This document shows, piece after piece, positions 40,559 through 48,898 of a stretch of DNA of 64,000 bases; within the stretch, counting starts at the first letter, position 1, and each line of letters starts with the position of its first letter. The translations under genes and the position numbers were made by a program. Location of the stretch: the NCBI GenBank assembly GCA_963712835.1, contig CAVQJJ010000002.1, positions 868,001 through 932,000 of the forward strand, in the 5' to 3' direction. This DNA is from DATARH01 sp963712835. Lineage in GTDB: Bacteria; Pseudomonadota; Alphaproteobacteria; ATCC43930; CGMCC-115725. A model generated the notes under the pieces. It worked only from the letters and a program-made list of their open reading frames with translations, did no database searches and had not been told where the DNA came from.

Positions 40559-40690
40559 CCCCTCTCCCGCTTGCGGGAGAGGGTGGCGAGCGCCGCAAGG
40601 CGCGAGACGGGTGAGGATTTGCCCGCTTTGACCCTCACCCTCCCATCGTTCCGCGATGGGCCCCTCCCTCTCCCGCATGCGGGAGAGGGG
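40559..40690. repeat. Three-hairpin palindromic element between crotonase and CoA-transferase genes
   Basis: The outer hairpins are nearly identical. CCCTCTCCCGC (40560-40570) pairs across TT with 40573-40583. The same 11-mer (40666-40676) pairs across AT with 40679-40689. Between them CCCATCG/CGATGGG (40642-40660) makes a third stem, and GGGTGAGG / CCCTCACC a fourth pairing. The right hairpin ends 18 bases before the CoA-transferase ATG, so it overlaps the leader and could affect translation. This is an intergenic repeat of the BIME kind. Confidence 0.75.
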
Positions 40691-40707
40691 ATCGAGGGCG
40701 GCTCGCA

Positions 40708-41904
40708 ATGACAAGCCGACCCAACATGCCGCTCGCCGGGATCACCGTGCTCGATTTCGGGCAGGTGTATCAGGGGCCCTACGCGACGCTCTTGATGGCA
40801 ACGGCGGGCGCCGACGTCATCAAGATCGAGCCGACCAACGGCGAGCCGCTGCGCCGTCGCGCGCCGCCCGGCAAATCGACGACCTTTCCGATCGCGATGC
40901 TCAACTCGAACAAGCGCGCGGTCACTCTCAACCTCAAGGACGAGCGCGGCAAGCAGCTGCTCTTCCGCATGGCGGAGAAGGCCGACGTGCTGCTGGAGAA
41001 TTTCGCACCAGGGGTCATGGATCGGCTCGGCGTCGGGTTCAAGGTGCTGCACCAAATCAATCCCCGCCTCGTTTACGCCTCGGGCACCGGGTACGGGCTG
41101 AGCGGCCCCGATCGCGACAATCTCGCCATGGACCTGACCATCCAGGCCTTCTCGGGGATCATCAGCGTCACCGGCGAGGCCGACCGGCCACCGCTCAAGG
41201 CGGGGCCAGCGGTGGTCGATTTCCTCAGCGGCATCCACCTCTACGCGGCGACGATGACCGCGCTCTACGAACGCTCGGTGACCGGGGTCGGACGGCTGGT
41301 CGAAGTGGCGATGGAAGAAGCCGCCTACCCGACCATGACCTCGCAGCTCGAAGCCTATTGGCGCAGCGGCAAGGCCCCCCAGCGCACCGGCAATGCCAGT
41401 CACGGCCGGGTGCCGATCAATGTCTACGCAGCCAAGGACGGCTATATCGCGATGAACCTCGCGGTCGAGGAGCATTGGCATAACCTCCTGGCGGCGATGG
41501 GCCGCGAGGATTTGCGCGACGACCCGCGTTACTCCTCACCGGCGGCACGGGTCGAGAACCGCAACCTGGTCGACGCGACGATCGAGGGGTGGAGCCAGAC
41601 GCTGCCCAAGATGGAGATTTTCGCCATCGCCAAGCAGCGCCGTATCCCGCTCGCGCCGGTGCGTGAGGTCGACGAGGTGATGCACGACCGCCACATGCAC
41701 GAGCGCGGCTTTCTCGACGATATCGAGCACGACGAGATCGGGCCGATCACCGTGCCGACCTCGCCATTGCGCTTTCACGGCGCCGACCGGCGGGCGACCA
41801 CGCCGAGCCCCAAGCTCGGCGAGCACAATGATGAGGTCTATGGCGGCTGGCTCGGACTTTCGGGGGGTGAAATCGGGGGGTTGAAAAACGCCGGGGTTAT
41901 TTAA
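40708..41904 (+). CDS. CaiB/BaiF family CoA-transferase
   Basis: 398 residues, full length for family III CoA-transferases. It shows ITVLDFGQVYQGPYATLLMA and VIKIEPTNGEP at the N-terminus, NSNKRAVTLNLKDERGK, and the catalytic aspartate in DNLAMDLTIQAFSG. The small domain begins near GNASHGRVPINVYAAKDGYIAMN. These enzymes move CoA between carboxylic acids through an aspartyl-CoA thioester; the acid pair is unknown. It follows the crotonase gene across a repeat. The ribosome site is weak (GGCGG). Confidence 0.92.
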   Translation: MTSRPNMPLAGITVLDFGQVYQGPYATLLMATAGADVIKIEPTNGEPLRRRAPPGKSTTFPIAMLNSNKRAVTLNLKDERGKQLLFRMAEKADVLLENFAPGVMDRLGVGFKVLHQINPRLVYASGTGYGLSGPDRDNLAMDLTIQAFSGIISVTGEADRPPLKAGPAVVDFLSGIHLYAATMTALYERSVTGVGRLVEVAMEEAAYPTMTSQLEAYWRSGKAPQRTGNASHGRVPINVYAAKDGYIAMNLAVEEHWHNLLAAMGREDLRDDPRYSSPAARVENRNLVDATIEGWSQTLPKMEIFAIAKQRRIPLAPVREVDEVMHDRHMHERGFLDDIEHDEIGPITVPTSPLRFHGADRRATTPSPKLGEHNDEVYGGWLGLSGGEIGGLKNAGVI

Positions 41905-42028
41905 GGTCGAATGCGGCGATGGCACCAGAGCCGTTGCAATCCGTCAATAAACGTCACCTTTTGCTACGGAACATCCGATGATAAGGCACCGTTTTTCCTT
42001 TGCATTAAAAACTACGGCAGAGGGAATT

Positions 42029-42115
42029 ATGGCTACGCTCTTAGTTTGGTTCGGATTGCCCGCCATGTTTGTTGTGGCAATTGTTTTGATGAATCAGGGA
42101 TTCTTGATCCATTAG
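42029..42115 (+). CDS. Candidate 28-residue membrane miniprotein
   Basis: A 28-codon frame starting 6 bases after AGAGGGA, in a 394-base gap. The product has one hydrophobic helix (LLVWFGLPAMFVVAIVLM) and a short polar tail NQGFLIH, the shape of single-span membrane miniproteins. An ATG 51 bases upstream in the same frame would give a 45-residue form with a basic N-terminus. Nothing homologous is recognised. The rest of the gap (41905-42028 and 42116-42298) shows no other gene; it should hold the promoter of the TVP38-type gene. Confidence 0.4.
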   Translation: MATLLVWFGLPAMFVVAIVLMNQGFLIH

Positions 42116-42298
42116 TCGCGAACTGATCGCGCGTCCGGGCGATTGGACGGTAGTCCCGCGCGCCACGGAGCGCCGGTCGTTCCACACTCTTTTTGACACG
42201 TCCCTTGCCGCGCGCGACAGCTGACGGGGAGACAACAACTTCGCGGGAGAGCCTGTCGCGCCGCTTGTTTACGGGCGTGCAGCGCGATCGGGTCTTCG

Positions 42299-43048
42299 AT
42301 GTCGGGATTTTCGTCATTCTTCACAAGCCGCCAGCGCGCGGTCAAACTTGCCAAGGCCAAATCCGGTGATGATTGGTGGCGCTGGGCGCCGTGGATTTTT
42401 TTCGCCCTGGTGGTGCTGGCGTTGTGCCTCGGGTGGCTGCTGCTGCCGCTTCGCGAGTGGATGGATGCGCTGCAGAAGTGGCTAGTCGGGCTCGGCGCCG
42501 GCGGCGTCGTGATCTTCGCCGCGATCCTGATCATCATGACCTTCCTTCCGGCGCCTGACTGGCCGCTGCCGATCGCCGCCGGCTATGTGTACGGCATTTG
42601 GGCGTTCCCGCTGACCTATGGCTGCATCGCGTTCGCCAGCACGATCGCTTTTCTCGCCGCCCGGTATCTGGCGCGCGACCACATCCGCGGCTTCCTCGCG
42701 CGGCGTCCTAAATACCGCGCGGTCGACAAGGCAGTCGCCAAGGAAGGCTGGCAGGTGGTGGTGCTGCTGCGGCTCAGTCCGATCGTGCCGTTCAACCTGC
42801 AAAACTACGCGCTGGGGATCACGGCGATCCCGTTTTGGCAATATATCGGCGCGACCCTGGTCGGCATCATTCCCGGCCTCGTCATCTACATCTATTTCGG
42901 CATGTTCGGCAAAGGTCTCGGGAAGGGCGTGAGCCCGATGGACTGGGCGCTCTTCGGAGTCGGCGCATTGGCCACGATCGTCCTCGGCGTGCTCGTCACC
43001 CGCAAGACCAAGGCAAAATTCGCCGAAGCTAAAAGGCGCGGGCGGTAA
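42299..43048 (+). CDS. TVP38/TMEM64 family membrane protein
   Basis: 249 residues with an N-terminal cytosolic stretch and about six hydrophobic segments. The SNARE-associated/VTT domain is marked by ILIIMTFLPAPDWPLPIAAGYVYGIW, ASTIAFLAARYLARDHIRGFLARRP and LLRLSPIVPFNLQNYALGITAIPFWQYIGAT. Relatives (DedA, VMP1, TMEM41B) are lipid scramblases or undecaprenyl/PE flippases. The bacterial TVP38 branch has no proven substrate. It stands alone, with a poor ribosome site (GGGTCTTCG). Confidence 0.88.
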   Translation: MSGFSSFFTSRQRAVKLAKAKSGDDWWRWAPWIFFALVVLALCLGWLLLPLREWMDALQKWLVGLGAGGVVIFAAILIIMTFLPAPDWPLPIAAGYVYGIWAFPLTYGCIAFASTIAFLAARYLARDHIRGFLARRPKYRAVDKAVAKEGWQVVVLLRLSPIVPFNLQNYALGITAIPFWQYIGATLVGIIPGLVIYIYFGMFGKGLGKGVSPMDWALFGVGALATIVLGVLVTRKTKAKFAEAKRRGR

Positions 43049-43119
43049 CGCGCGGTCGCCCCTTGCCACGGGCGGCATCCTGGCATCCCATGGGTCGCGA
43101 CGACATAGCGAGGTGAAGC

Positions 43120-43908
43120 ATGCCCCTCCTCCACGAACAGCGCGGCCATGTCGCGATCCTGACCCTGTCGCGGCCCGAGGCACGTAACGCCTGGGGTGAG
43201 GATTACAACCAGGGCCTCAAGGAGCTGCTCCCCAAGCTGGAGGACGACCGCGACGTGCGCGTGGTGATCCTCACCGGCGACGACCGCGGCGGCGCGTTCA
43301 GCGCCGGCGCCAACATCAAGGACCCGAGGACCCATACCAGCGCTTCGATCGCCGAGGCGATCGAGGCGCTGCCCACGCGGCGGCGACATCAGGCGTTCAA
43401 CCTGCTGACGGATTTCGCCAAGCCGGTAATCGCGGCAGTCAATGGCTACGCGGTCGGGATCGGCTGCATCGTCACTTATTGCTGCGACCTGATCGTCGCC
43501 TCGGAGCAAGCCGAGTGGCGGCTGCCGCAAGTCGGGCTCGGCATCCTGCCGGCGCAGGGCGGCACGGTGCGCCTCGCGCGCTGGGTGGGGCGAGGCCTGG
43601 CGATGCGCGTGGCGATGGGCTTCCCGCTGAAGGCCGAGGAAGCCTACCGCGCCGGGCTCGCGCAATGGCTGGCGCCGCACGAGGAGCTGATGGCGAAGGC
43701 GATGGAGGTCGCCGAGCACATCGCCGCGCTGCCGCCGTTGGCGACGCGGCTCGCCAAGGAGGCGGTCAATTTCGGGCTCGACGCGCCGCTGCGCGAGGCG
43801 GCCAACGCCGATCTCTACCGCTTCATGGCGCTCGAACTGACCGAGGACAAGGCGGAAAGCCACCAGGCGTGGCGCGAAAGGCGGAAGCCCGTGATCAAGG
43901 GCCGGTAG
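43120..43908 (+). CDS. Enoyl-CoA hydratase/isomerase (crotonase) family protein
   Basis: 262 residues behind AGCGAGGTG. Crotonase marks: ILTLSRPEARNAWGED, the oxyanion motif GGAFSAGANIKD, NGYAVGIGCIVTYCCDLIVAS and LPQVGLGILPAQGGTVRLARWVG. The first catalytic glutamate position reads Gln-Val rather than Pro-Glu, so dehydration as in crotonase is not assured. It ends with the family tail HQAWRERRKPVIKGR. It differs clearly from the crotonase at 39747, so it is not a recent duplicate. Confidence 0.88.
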   Translation: MPLLHEQRGHVAILTLSRPEARNAWGEDYNQGLKELLPKLEDDRDVRVVILTGDDRGGAFSAGANIKDPRTHTSASIAEAIEALPTRRRHQAFNLLTDFAKPVIAAVNGYAVGIGCIVTYCCDLIVASEQAEWRLPQVGLGILPAQGGTVRLARWVGRGLAMRVAMGFPLKAEEAYRAGLAQWLAPHEELMAKAMEVAEHIAALPPLATRLAKEAVNFGLDAPLREAANADLYRFMALELTEDKAESHQAWRERRKPVIKGR

Positions 43909-43992
43909 TCGTCAATCGCGGCGATGTGACCCCCTGCCCTGCCCGCCGTCGGAGTAACGACGCTGACGTAAACGATCCGACGGGAGGTCGCC

Positions 43993-44482
43993 ATGCACCG
44001 CCCGTTCCGTCTGTCGTTTGCCGTCGCCCTGATTCTTGCCGCGTACACGGCACGCGCCGACAGCACGCGCGAATATGAGCCGGCAAAGCCCGCGGCGCCC
44101 GTCGCGCCGGCGGTCATGACGCTCGACGCCGCGCAACAGAAGGTCGACGCCAGCGACTATCGCGGCGCGATCCCCAGCCCCACTGCGGTCGTGCAGAAGG
44201 ACCCGAACAACGCCGACGCGCTGAACCTGATGGGCTACAGCTTGCGCAAGACCGGCCAGGCCGATTTGGCCTTGCAATATTACAATAAGGCGCTGTCGCT
44301 GAACCCGAAGCATCTCGGCACCAACGAGTATCTCGGCGAGCTTTATGTCGAGAAAGGGCAGATGGACAAGGCCAAGGAGCACCTCGCGGTGCTGCGGGGC
44401 GGCGTGCGGGAATTGCGCGCAGACGCAGGATCTCAGGAAGGCCATCGCGACCGGCGGGCCAAACGCCAAGAAGTCGTGGTGA
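43993..44482 (+). pseudogene. Exported TPR protein gene, frameshifted near its C-terminus
   Basis: The first 134 codons encode a signal peptide (ILAAYTARA-DS) and TPR units (DYRGAIPSP, NNADALNLMGYSLRKTGQADLALQYYNKALSLNP and EYLGELYVEKGQMDKAKEHLAVL). Homologues of this family finish with a Cys-containing segment and DLxxAIA. Here that ending is found in the +1 frame (CGAACGNC, then DLRKAIATGG...KKSW and a TGA at 44480). So one extra or two missing bases near 44395 disrupt the gene. The zero frame instead runs on into an MFS remnant and stops at 44766. It may still make a chimeric protein with a working TPR part. Confidence 0.65.
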
Positions 44483-44511
44483 CCGCGCGGGATCGCAACG
44501 AACAACCCCTA

Positions 44512-44766
44512 TTTCTTACGCCCAGGTTGCGCAATAGCGGCGCCTCGATCGGCTATCAGCTCGCCTCGATCATCGCCGGCGGGCCGGCGCTATTCATCGC
44601 CACGTGGCTGTTCGCCAGCCATCATTCGACCTTCCCGGTTGGAATTTATGCGGTTATCTGCGCGGTCATCAGCATCGTGACGACGCTGATGCTGCCGGAT
44701 TACACCAACAAGGAAACCTCGACCGAAGCGGGGATACGAGCCGGTCTTGCAACCGCGCTGGACTAG
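44512..44766 (+). pseudogene. Remnant of an MHS-family MFS transporter (C-terminal ~75 codons)
   Basis: This piece encodes PRLRNSGASIGYQLASIIAG, IATWLFASHHST and YAVICAVISIVTTLMLPDYT, which lines up without gaps with the C-terminal end of the intact MHS transporter 1.5 kb downstream (PRLRYSGTSLGYQLASIIAG at about 46024-46220). The other roughly 360 codons of the copy are missing. The remnant is in frame with the decayed TPR gene before it. It is best explained by a deletion inside a former tandem pair of transporter genes. Confidence 0.8.
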
Positions 44767-44775
44767 CGACCAAAA

Positions 44776-44828
44776 AGAGCACGCCGGCGGGGTTATTTGA
44801 AGCCTCGCCGGTAGCTCTTCGTTTATTT
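44776..44828 (+). terminator. Intrinsic terminator after the MFS remnant
   Basis: AGAGC (44776-44780) and CCGGCGGGG (44784-44792) pair with CCTCGCCGG (44803-44811) and GCTCT (44814-44818), with one G-T pair and a loop TTATTTGAAG. The hairpin is followed by TCGTTTATTT, a T-rich run. A run of A precedes it, so it may work in both directions. It isolates the next transporter gene. Confidence 0.7.
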
Positions 44829-44920
44829 CATGCTCATATGATCATGCGGCAGTGATTGCTCCCGCCGCTCGCGACGTATAGCCTTCCTAAAAACGACAAC
44901 ACATTACGGGAGGGCACGCC

Positions 44921-46246
44921 ATGACTGCGATCGATACCGCCGGCATGACCGACGAAGAACACCGCCGGCAGTTGCGCCGCGCGCTGGTCGCCAGCACGGT
45001 CGGCACCACAATCGAATGGTACGACTTCCTGCTCTACGGCACCGCCAGCGCGCTGGTGTTCGGCCCAATTTTTTTCCCGAAATCCGATCCGATCGTCGGC
45101 ATTCTCGAATCGTTCGGGGTATTTTTCATCGGCTTCGTCGGGCGGCCGATCGGCGCGGCGATCTTCGGTCATTACGGCGACCGCATCGGCCGCAAGGCGA
45201 CGTTGATCGCGACTCTGTTGATCACCGGCATAGCCACCTTCGCGGTCGGTTGCGTCCCGAGCTACGCCAGCATCGGCATTTGGGGCGCCGTGCTGCTGAC
45301 CATCATCCGCTTGATCCAGGGCATCGGCGTCGGCGGCGAATGGGGCGGCTCGGTTCTGCTGGCGATGGAGTGGGCGCGCGGCAATAACAATCGAGGCCTG
45401 TTGTCAGCGTGGCCGCAATTCGGCGCGCCGTGCGGCCTGTTCCTCGCGAACTGCGCGGTGCTCGGATTCAGCTATCTTTCCGGCGACCAGTTCAACGTTT
45501 GGGGCTGGCGTATTCCGTTCTTCCTCAGCGCGATCATGGTCGTCGTAGGCCTGTGGATCCGGCTCGGCATCGCCGAGACCCCGGTTTTCCAGAAGGTCGT
45601 CGCCGACGAGCGCATCGAGCGCGTGCCGGTGCTCGAAGTGCTGAAGCGTCAGCCGAAACAGGTGATCCTCTCGGCGCTGCTGCGCATGCCGGAACAGGCG
45701 CCGGGCTATATCGTCGGCGCTTTCATTTTCTCCTATGGCACGACGGTACTGCATCAAAGCCGCGATTTTCTGCTGATGGGAGTCATCACGCAGACCGTGC
45801 TCGGCTTCCTGTGGGTGGTTTGCGCTGGGGCGATCAGCGACAAGGTCGGCCGCAAGAACATGTTCATGATCGGCTGCGTCTTCATGGGAATCTTCGGGTT
45901 CGTGTATTTCGCGATGCTCGATACCGGGGTTCCGTGGATCATTTTCCTGGCGATCGCCCTATCGCTGCTGCCGGTGATGACGCAGTACGGGCCGGAGGCG
46001 GCGCTAATTGCCGAGAGCTTCTCGCCGCGGCTGCGCTATAGCGGCACCTCGCTCGGCTATCAGCTCGCCTCGATCATCGCCGGCGGACCATCGCCGTTCA
46101 TCGCGACTTGGCTGTTCAAGACGTACCACTCGAGCCTGCCGATCGCGATCTACATCGCGATCTGCGCGGTCATCGGCATCGTCGCGACGGCGCTTTTGAC
46201 CGACTATACCGGCAAGGAGATCTCGGCCGAGTACGCCGGGGTGTGA
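44921..46246 (+). CDS. MHS-family (metabolite:H+ symporter) MFS transporter
   Basis: 441 residues behind GGGAGGGCACGCC. Twelve helices with the MHS marks ASTVGTTIEWYDFLLYGTAS, RPIGAAIFGHYGDRIGRKATL, the loop LIQGIGVGGEWGGSVLLAMEW and the C-terminal LRYSGTSLGYQLASIIAGG. The family imports mono-, di- and tricarboxylates or betaines with protons (KgtP, ShiA, ProP). The exact substrate cannot be read. A remnant of a paralog lies just upstream. A GC-rich hairpin (46304-46337) stands after the gene. Confidence 0.93.
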   Translation: MTAIDTAGMTDEEHRRQLRRALVASTVGTTIEWYDFLLYGTASALVFGPIFFPKSDPIVGILESFGVFFIGFVGRPIGAAIFGHYGDRIGRKATLIATLLITGIATFAVGCVPSYASIGIWGAVLLTIIRLIQGIGVGGEWGGSVLLAMEWARGNNNRGLLSAWPQFGAPCGLFLANCAVLGFSYLSGDQFNVWGWRIPFFLSAIMVVVGLWIRLGIAETPVFQKVVADERIERVPVLEVLKRQPKQVILSALLRMPEQAPGYIVGAFIFSYGTTVLHQSRDFLLMGVITQTVLGFLWVVCAGAISDKVGRKNMFMIGCVFMGIFGFVYFAMLDTGVPWIIFLAIALSLLPVMTQYGPEAALIAESFSPRLRYSGTSLGYQLASIIAGGPSPFIATWLFKTYHSSLPIAIYIAICAVIGIVATALLTDYTGKEISAEYAGV

Positions 46247-46303
46247 TCCAGCAAGCGCGGCGGGGCATCCGCTCCGCTGGCCTTGATAAGCCGAGCATAC
46301 GGC

Positions 46304-46337
46304 ACGCCGGCGGGGAATAGAGGTCCTCCGCCGGCGT
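46304..46337. terminator. GC-rich hairpin between MHS transporter and glycosyltransferase-like gene
   Basis: ACGCCGGCGG (46304-46313) pairs exactly with CCGCCGGCGT (46328-46337) across a 14-base loop. It lies 58 bases after the transporter stop and 12 bases before the ATG at 46350. There is no T run, so termination is uncertain. If it is transcribed with the next gene it would mask the ribosome-binding region, which has no clear Shine-Dalgarno sequence. Confidence 0.45.
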
Positions 46338-46349
46338 TGTCGCGCCGGC

Positions 46350-47546
46350 ATGTTTTCATCGCAAAAGCTGAGGATCGTCGTCGCCGGGATGGTCGCGCAG
46401 TACCCGGTCGGCGGTGTCGCGTGGGATTATCTGCAATACGCGATTGGGCTGGCGCGGCTCGGCCACGACGTCGTCTACCACGAGGATACGTGGTGCTGGC
46501 CGTACGACCCGCTGCAGCGGTCGATGACCGACGAGGCGAGCTATTCGGCCGCCTATCTCGACGATTTCTTTGCTCGTTATGCGCCGGAGCTGTCCGACCG
46601 CTGGCATTACCTGCATTTGCACGACACGAGCTACGGCATGAGCCGCGTCACGTTCGACGATTTCGCCAAGAGCGCCGATCTGTTCATCAACGTTAGCGGC
46701 GGCAGCTTTTTCCCCGATGCGCTGTCGGGGCACTGTCTCAAGCTCTTTCTCGACAGCGACCCTGGCTACAACCAGATCATCCTGTCGGAGCGGCCGTCAT
46801 GGTCGCAGAACGTCGACCGCTGGTGCGCCGGCGTCCACGCGCACGATCGGCATTTCACCTACGCCGAGAATTTCGGCGCGGCCGACTGCCTGGTGCCGGC
46901 GACGGGGATCGACTGGAAGAAGACGCGTATGCCGATCGTGCCCGAGCTATGGGCCGCGCGGCCCGAGGCGCTCGCGCCGGACGCGGCGTGGAGCACGGTC
47001 ATGACCTGGAACGTGTTCAAGGGGAAGCTCGAACACCGCGGCGTCGAATACCGCGGCAAGGCTGAGGAATTCGCCAAGGTCGCCGACCTGCCGCGCCGTT
47101 TCGAGCGCCGGTTCCGGCTGGCGGTCGGCGGCACCGAGGCGCCGATGAAGGCGCTGGCCGCGCAAGGCTGGGCGGTCGAGGACGGGCCGTCGGCGACTCT
47201 GACCCCGGAAGACTACCAGGATTACGTCGCCGCCTCGCGCGGCGAGGTATCGGTCGCGAAGAATGTCTATGTGGCGCTGCGCACCGGGTGGTTTTCCACG
47301 CGCAGCGCCTGCTATCTCGCGGCCTCCCGCCCGGTCGTCGTGCAGGACACCGGGTTCGCGCATCTGCTGCCGAGCGGACGCGGGCTGCACGCGTTTTCGA
47401 CCGCCGACGAGGCCGCCGCGGCGATCGAGGCGGTCGAGGCCAATCACGCAGCCGAAATGAAGGCTGCGCGCGATGTCGCGCTCGCCCATTTCGACGCGCG
47501 CGATGTGCTGACCCGGCTGATCGACGAGGCGTATGCCCGAGACTAA
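46350..47546 (+). CDS. Glycosyltransferase-like protein (GT-B type)
   Basis: 398 residues. The N-terminus LRIVVAGMVAQYPVGGVAWDYLQYAIGLARLGHDVVYHEDT has the strand-loop-helix of GT-B enzymes, and the C-terminal half has GEVSVAKNVYVALRTGWFSTRSACYLAASRPVVVQDTGF, typical for the nucleotide-sugar side of family 1-like transferases, where a surface helix ends in a Glu/Asp region. The donor and acceptor are unknown and no other polysaccharide gene is close. The start ATG has no good ribosome site and lies next to a hairpin. Confidence 0.7.
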   Translation: MFSSQKLRIVVAGMVAQYPVGGVAWDYLQYAIGLARLGHDVVYHEDTWCWPYDPLQRSMTDEASYSAAYLDDFFARYAPELSDRWHYLHLHDTSYGMSRVTFDDFAKSADLFINVSGGSFFPDALSGHCLKLFLDSDPGYNQIILSERPSWSQNVDRWCAGVHAHDRHFTYAENFGAADCLVPATGIDWKKTRMPIVPELWAARPEALAPDAAWSTVMTWNVFKGKLEHRGVEYRGKAEEFAKVADLPRRFERRFRLAVGGTEAPMKALAAQGWAVEDGPSATLTPEDYQDYVAASRGEVSVAKNVYVALRTGWFSTRSACYLAASRPVVVQDTGFAHLLPSGRGLHAFSTADEAAAAIEAVEANHAAEMKAARDVALAHFDARDVLTRLIDEAYARD

Positions 47547-47582
47547 GCTCTGCCCGCCACCATAATGCCCCAGGGAGGAGCC

Positions 47583-47864
47583 ATGTTTACCCGAGTCAGC
47601 CGCGGAAAGATCAAACCCGGAGCGCGAGAGGAGCTAGCAGCGCTCTGCACGAAGCTTGCAAAGCAAGCACTACCGGGCGTCCATCTCTGGATGAACTTCG
47701 TCACGGACGACGAAGAGTTGATTGTGATCGCGGTTTTTCCAACCGCCGCCGAACGCGAAGCAACCGCTCCCGAGAACGCCCGGCGCTGGGCGAGCGCCGC
47801 GCATCTCATCGAAGGGCCGCCAATTTTTACAAATGCCGAGATGACTCAGCACGTGCGGCCTTAG
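47583..47864 (+). CDS. Small ABM-like (dimeric alpha/beta barrel) protein
   Basis: 93 residues behind CAGGGAGGAGCC. The pattern of strand (FTRVSRGKIKPG), helix (REELAALCTKLAKQAL), strands (LWMNFVTDDEELIVIAVFPT) and helix (AEREATAPENARRWA) fits the ferredoxin-like fold of antibiotic-biosynthesis-monooxygenase domains. Function unknown. It follows the glycosyltransferase-like gene by 36 bases and may share its transcript. Confidence 0.6.
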   Translation: MFTRVSRGKIKPGAREELAALCTKLAKQALPGVHLWMNFVTDDEELIVIAVFPTAAEREATAPENARRWASAAHLIEGPPIFTNAEMTQHVRP

Positions 47865-47881
47865 ACTAGCCGCCGCTTTCG

Positions 47882-48358
47882 TTAATATCGCCCAGCCAAT
47901 TTGGTGTGGTCCCAGCTGTAGACCTTTTCCGGCGTCACCTTAAGAACCACGCGTTTCGGCGCGCTGTCGTTCGTTTCGCGGCGGCGTGGCTGGTTGTCGA
48001 CCCCGGCGATGACCGCCCAGGCATCGCGCACCGCGTCGGCGCCCTCAATGATCTCGCAATTACCGCGGACCATGATGCCCTTCAACTCAGCATAAGAACC
48101 GCCAGCCTCGACCATCAACGCGACCTTAGAATTGCGCCTGATGTTGAGCACCTTCTGCGCCTTGGCGTAGGAAGTCATGTAATAGGCGCCATCGTGGACG
48201 CCGACGGTCATCGCAACGAGATGCGGAAAACCGTCTTTGTCGACCGTTGCAAGCGAGGCCTTGCGCGTCACACGAATGAAGGCGAGCTGTTCCTCGGGGC
48301 TGAGATTGATCTGGCGCCGCCGCGGCTGCTTCTCGGAGGGTTGAACGTCATTTGGCAT
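47882..48358 (-). CDS. Pyridoxamine 5'-phosphate oxidase-like FMN/F420-binding protein
   Basis: 158 residues. The split-barrel flavin-binding fold is seen from LAFIRVTRKASLATVDKDGFPHLVAM, YYMTSYAKAQKVLNIRRNSKVALMVEAGG and GIMVRGNCEIIEG. Proteins like this bind FMN, F420 or haem; many are not real PNP oxidases, and the C-terminal motifs of PdxH are missing. Its start overlaps the end of the DUF3617 gene by 11 bases, so the two are coupled. Confidence 0.83.
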   Translation of the reverse strand: MPNDVQPSEKQPRRRQINLSPEEQLAFIRVTRKASLATVDKDGFPHLVAMTVGVHDGAYYMTSYAKAQKVLNIRRNSKVALMVEAGGSYAELKGIMVRGNCEIIEGADAVRDAWAVIAGVDNQPRRRETNDSAPKRVVLKVTPEKVYSWDHTKLAGRY

Positions 48359-48830
48359 CGCAGTGTCCCAAATAATGGCCGGTCACGTGTTGCGTCGTCT
48401 CGTTCGGCGGGCCGCCGTGGCTGGTGACGACGGTCTTCACGTCCGCCGTCATCGCGTCGCCATCGTAATGCGCCACGCCCTCGGAATGCACCGTAGTTCC
48501 GTCACTGGGCTGGATGCAGGTCGACTCCCACCGCACCGTGCCGCCGCTGCTGTCGAGCTTGGCGACCTTGCACTGGCCGTGCTGCTGGTTCGACTGGTGC
48601 ATATCGGCCGGCATCGGCGTTGCCGAATCGATGCAGGAGGTGCGGGTCACGTTGACCCCCTTGGGGCCGATATTGATGCCGGGCGGCAGCTGCACGCCGG
48701 GCGGCAGCTTCGGCATGTTCGGCACCTGCATCTGGGCCGAGAATTCCCATTTCCCAGCCTTGATGCCGTCGGCGGCATTGGCCGTGCCGGCGGCCAGCAC
48801 CGCCAATAACATCGCGCTCGCAAGTTTCAT
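48348..48830 (-). CDS. DUF3617 family exported protein
   Basis: 160 residues with a signal peptide ending ANA-AD. The mature part begins GIKAGKWEFSAQMQVPNMPK, followed by a Pro/Gly-rich insert, then TSCIDSATPMP with the first cysteine, GQCKVAKLDSSGGTVRWESTC and HYDGDAMTADVKTV, the usual DUF3617 layout with disulfide-forming cysteines. The role in the periplasm is unknown. It is divergent from the SDR gene at 48899. Confidence 0.85.
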   Translation of the reverse strand: MKLASAMLLAVLAAGTANAADGIKAGKWEFSAQMQVPNMPKLPPGVQLPPGINIGPKGVNVTRTSCIDSATPMPADMHQSNQQHGQCKVAKLDSSGGTVRWESTCIQPSDGTTVHSEGVAHYDGDAMTADVKTVVTSHGGPPNETTQHVTGHYLGHCDAK

Positions 48831-48898
48831 TCGCTTTTCCCCTTCGGCCGGTCGGCGCCGGCTCTATGCTGTGGGCGCGGATAGATCATAGGTCGCCC

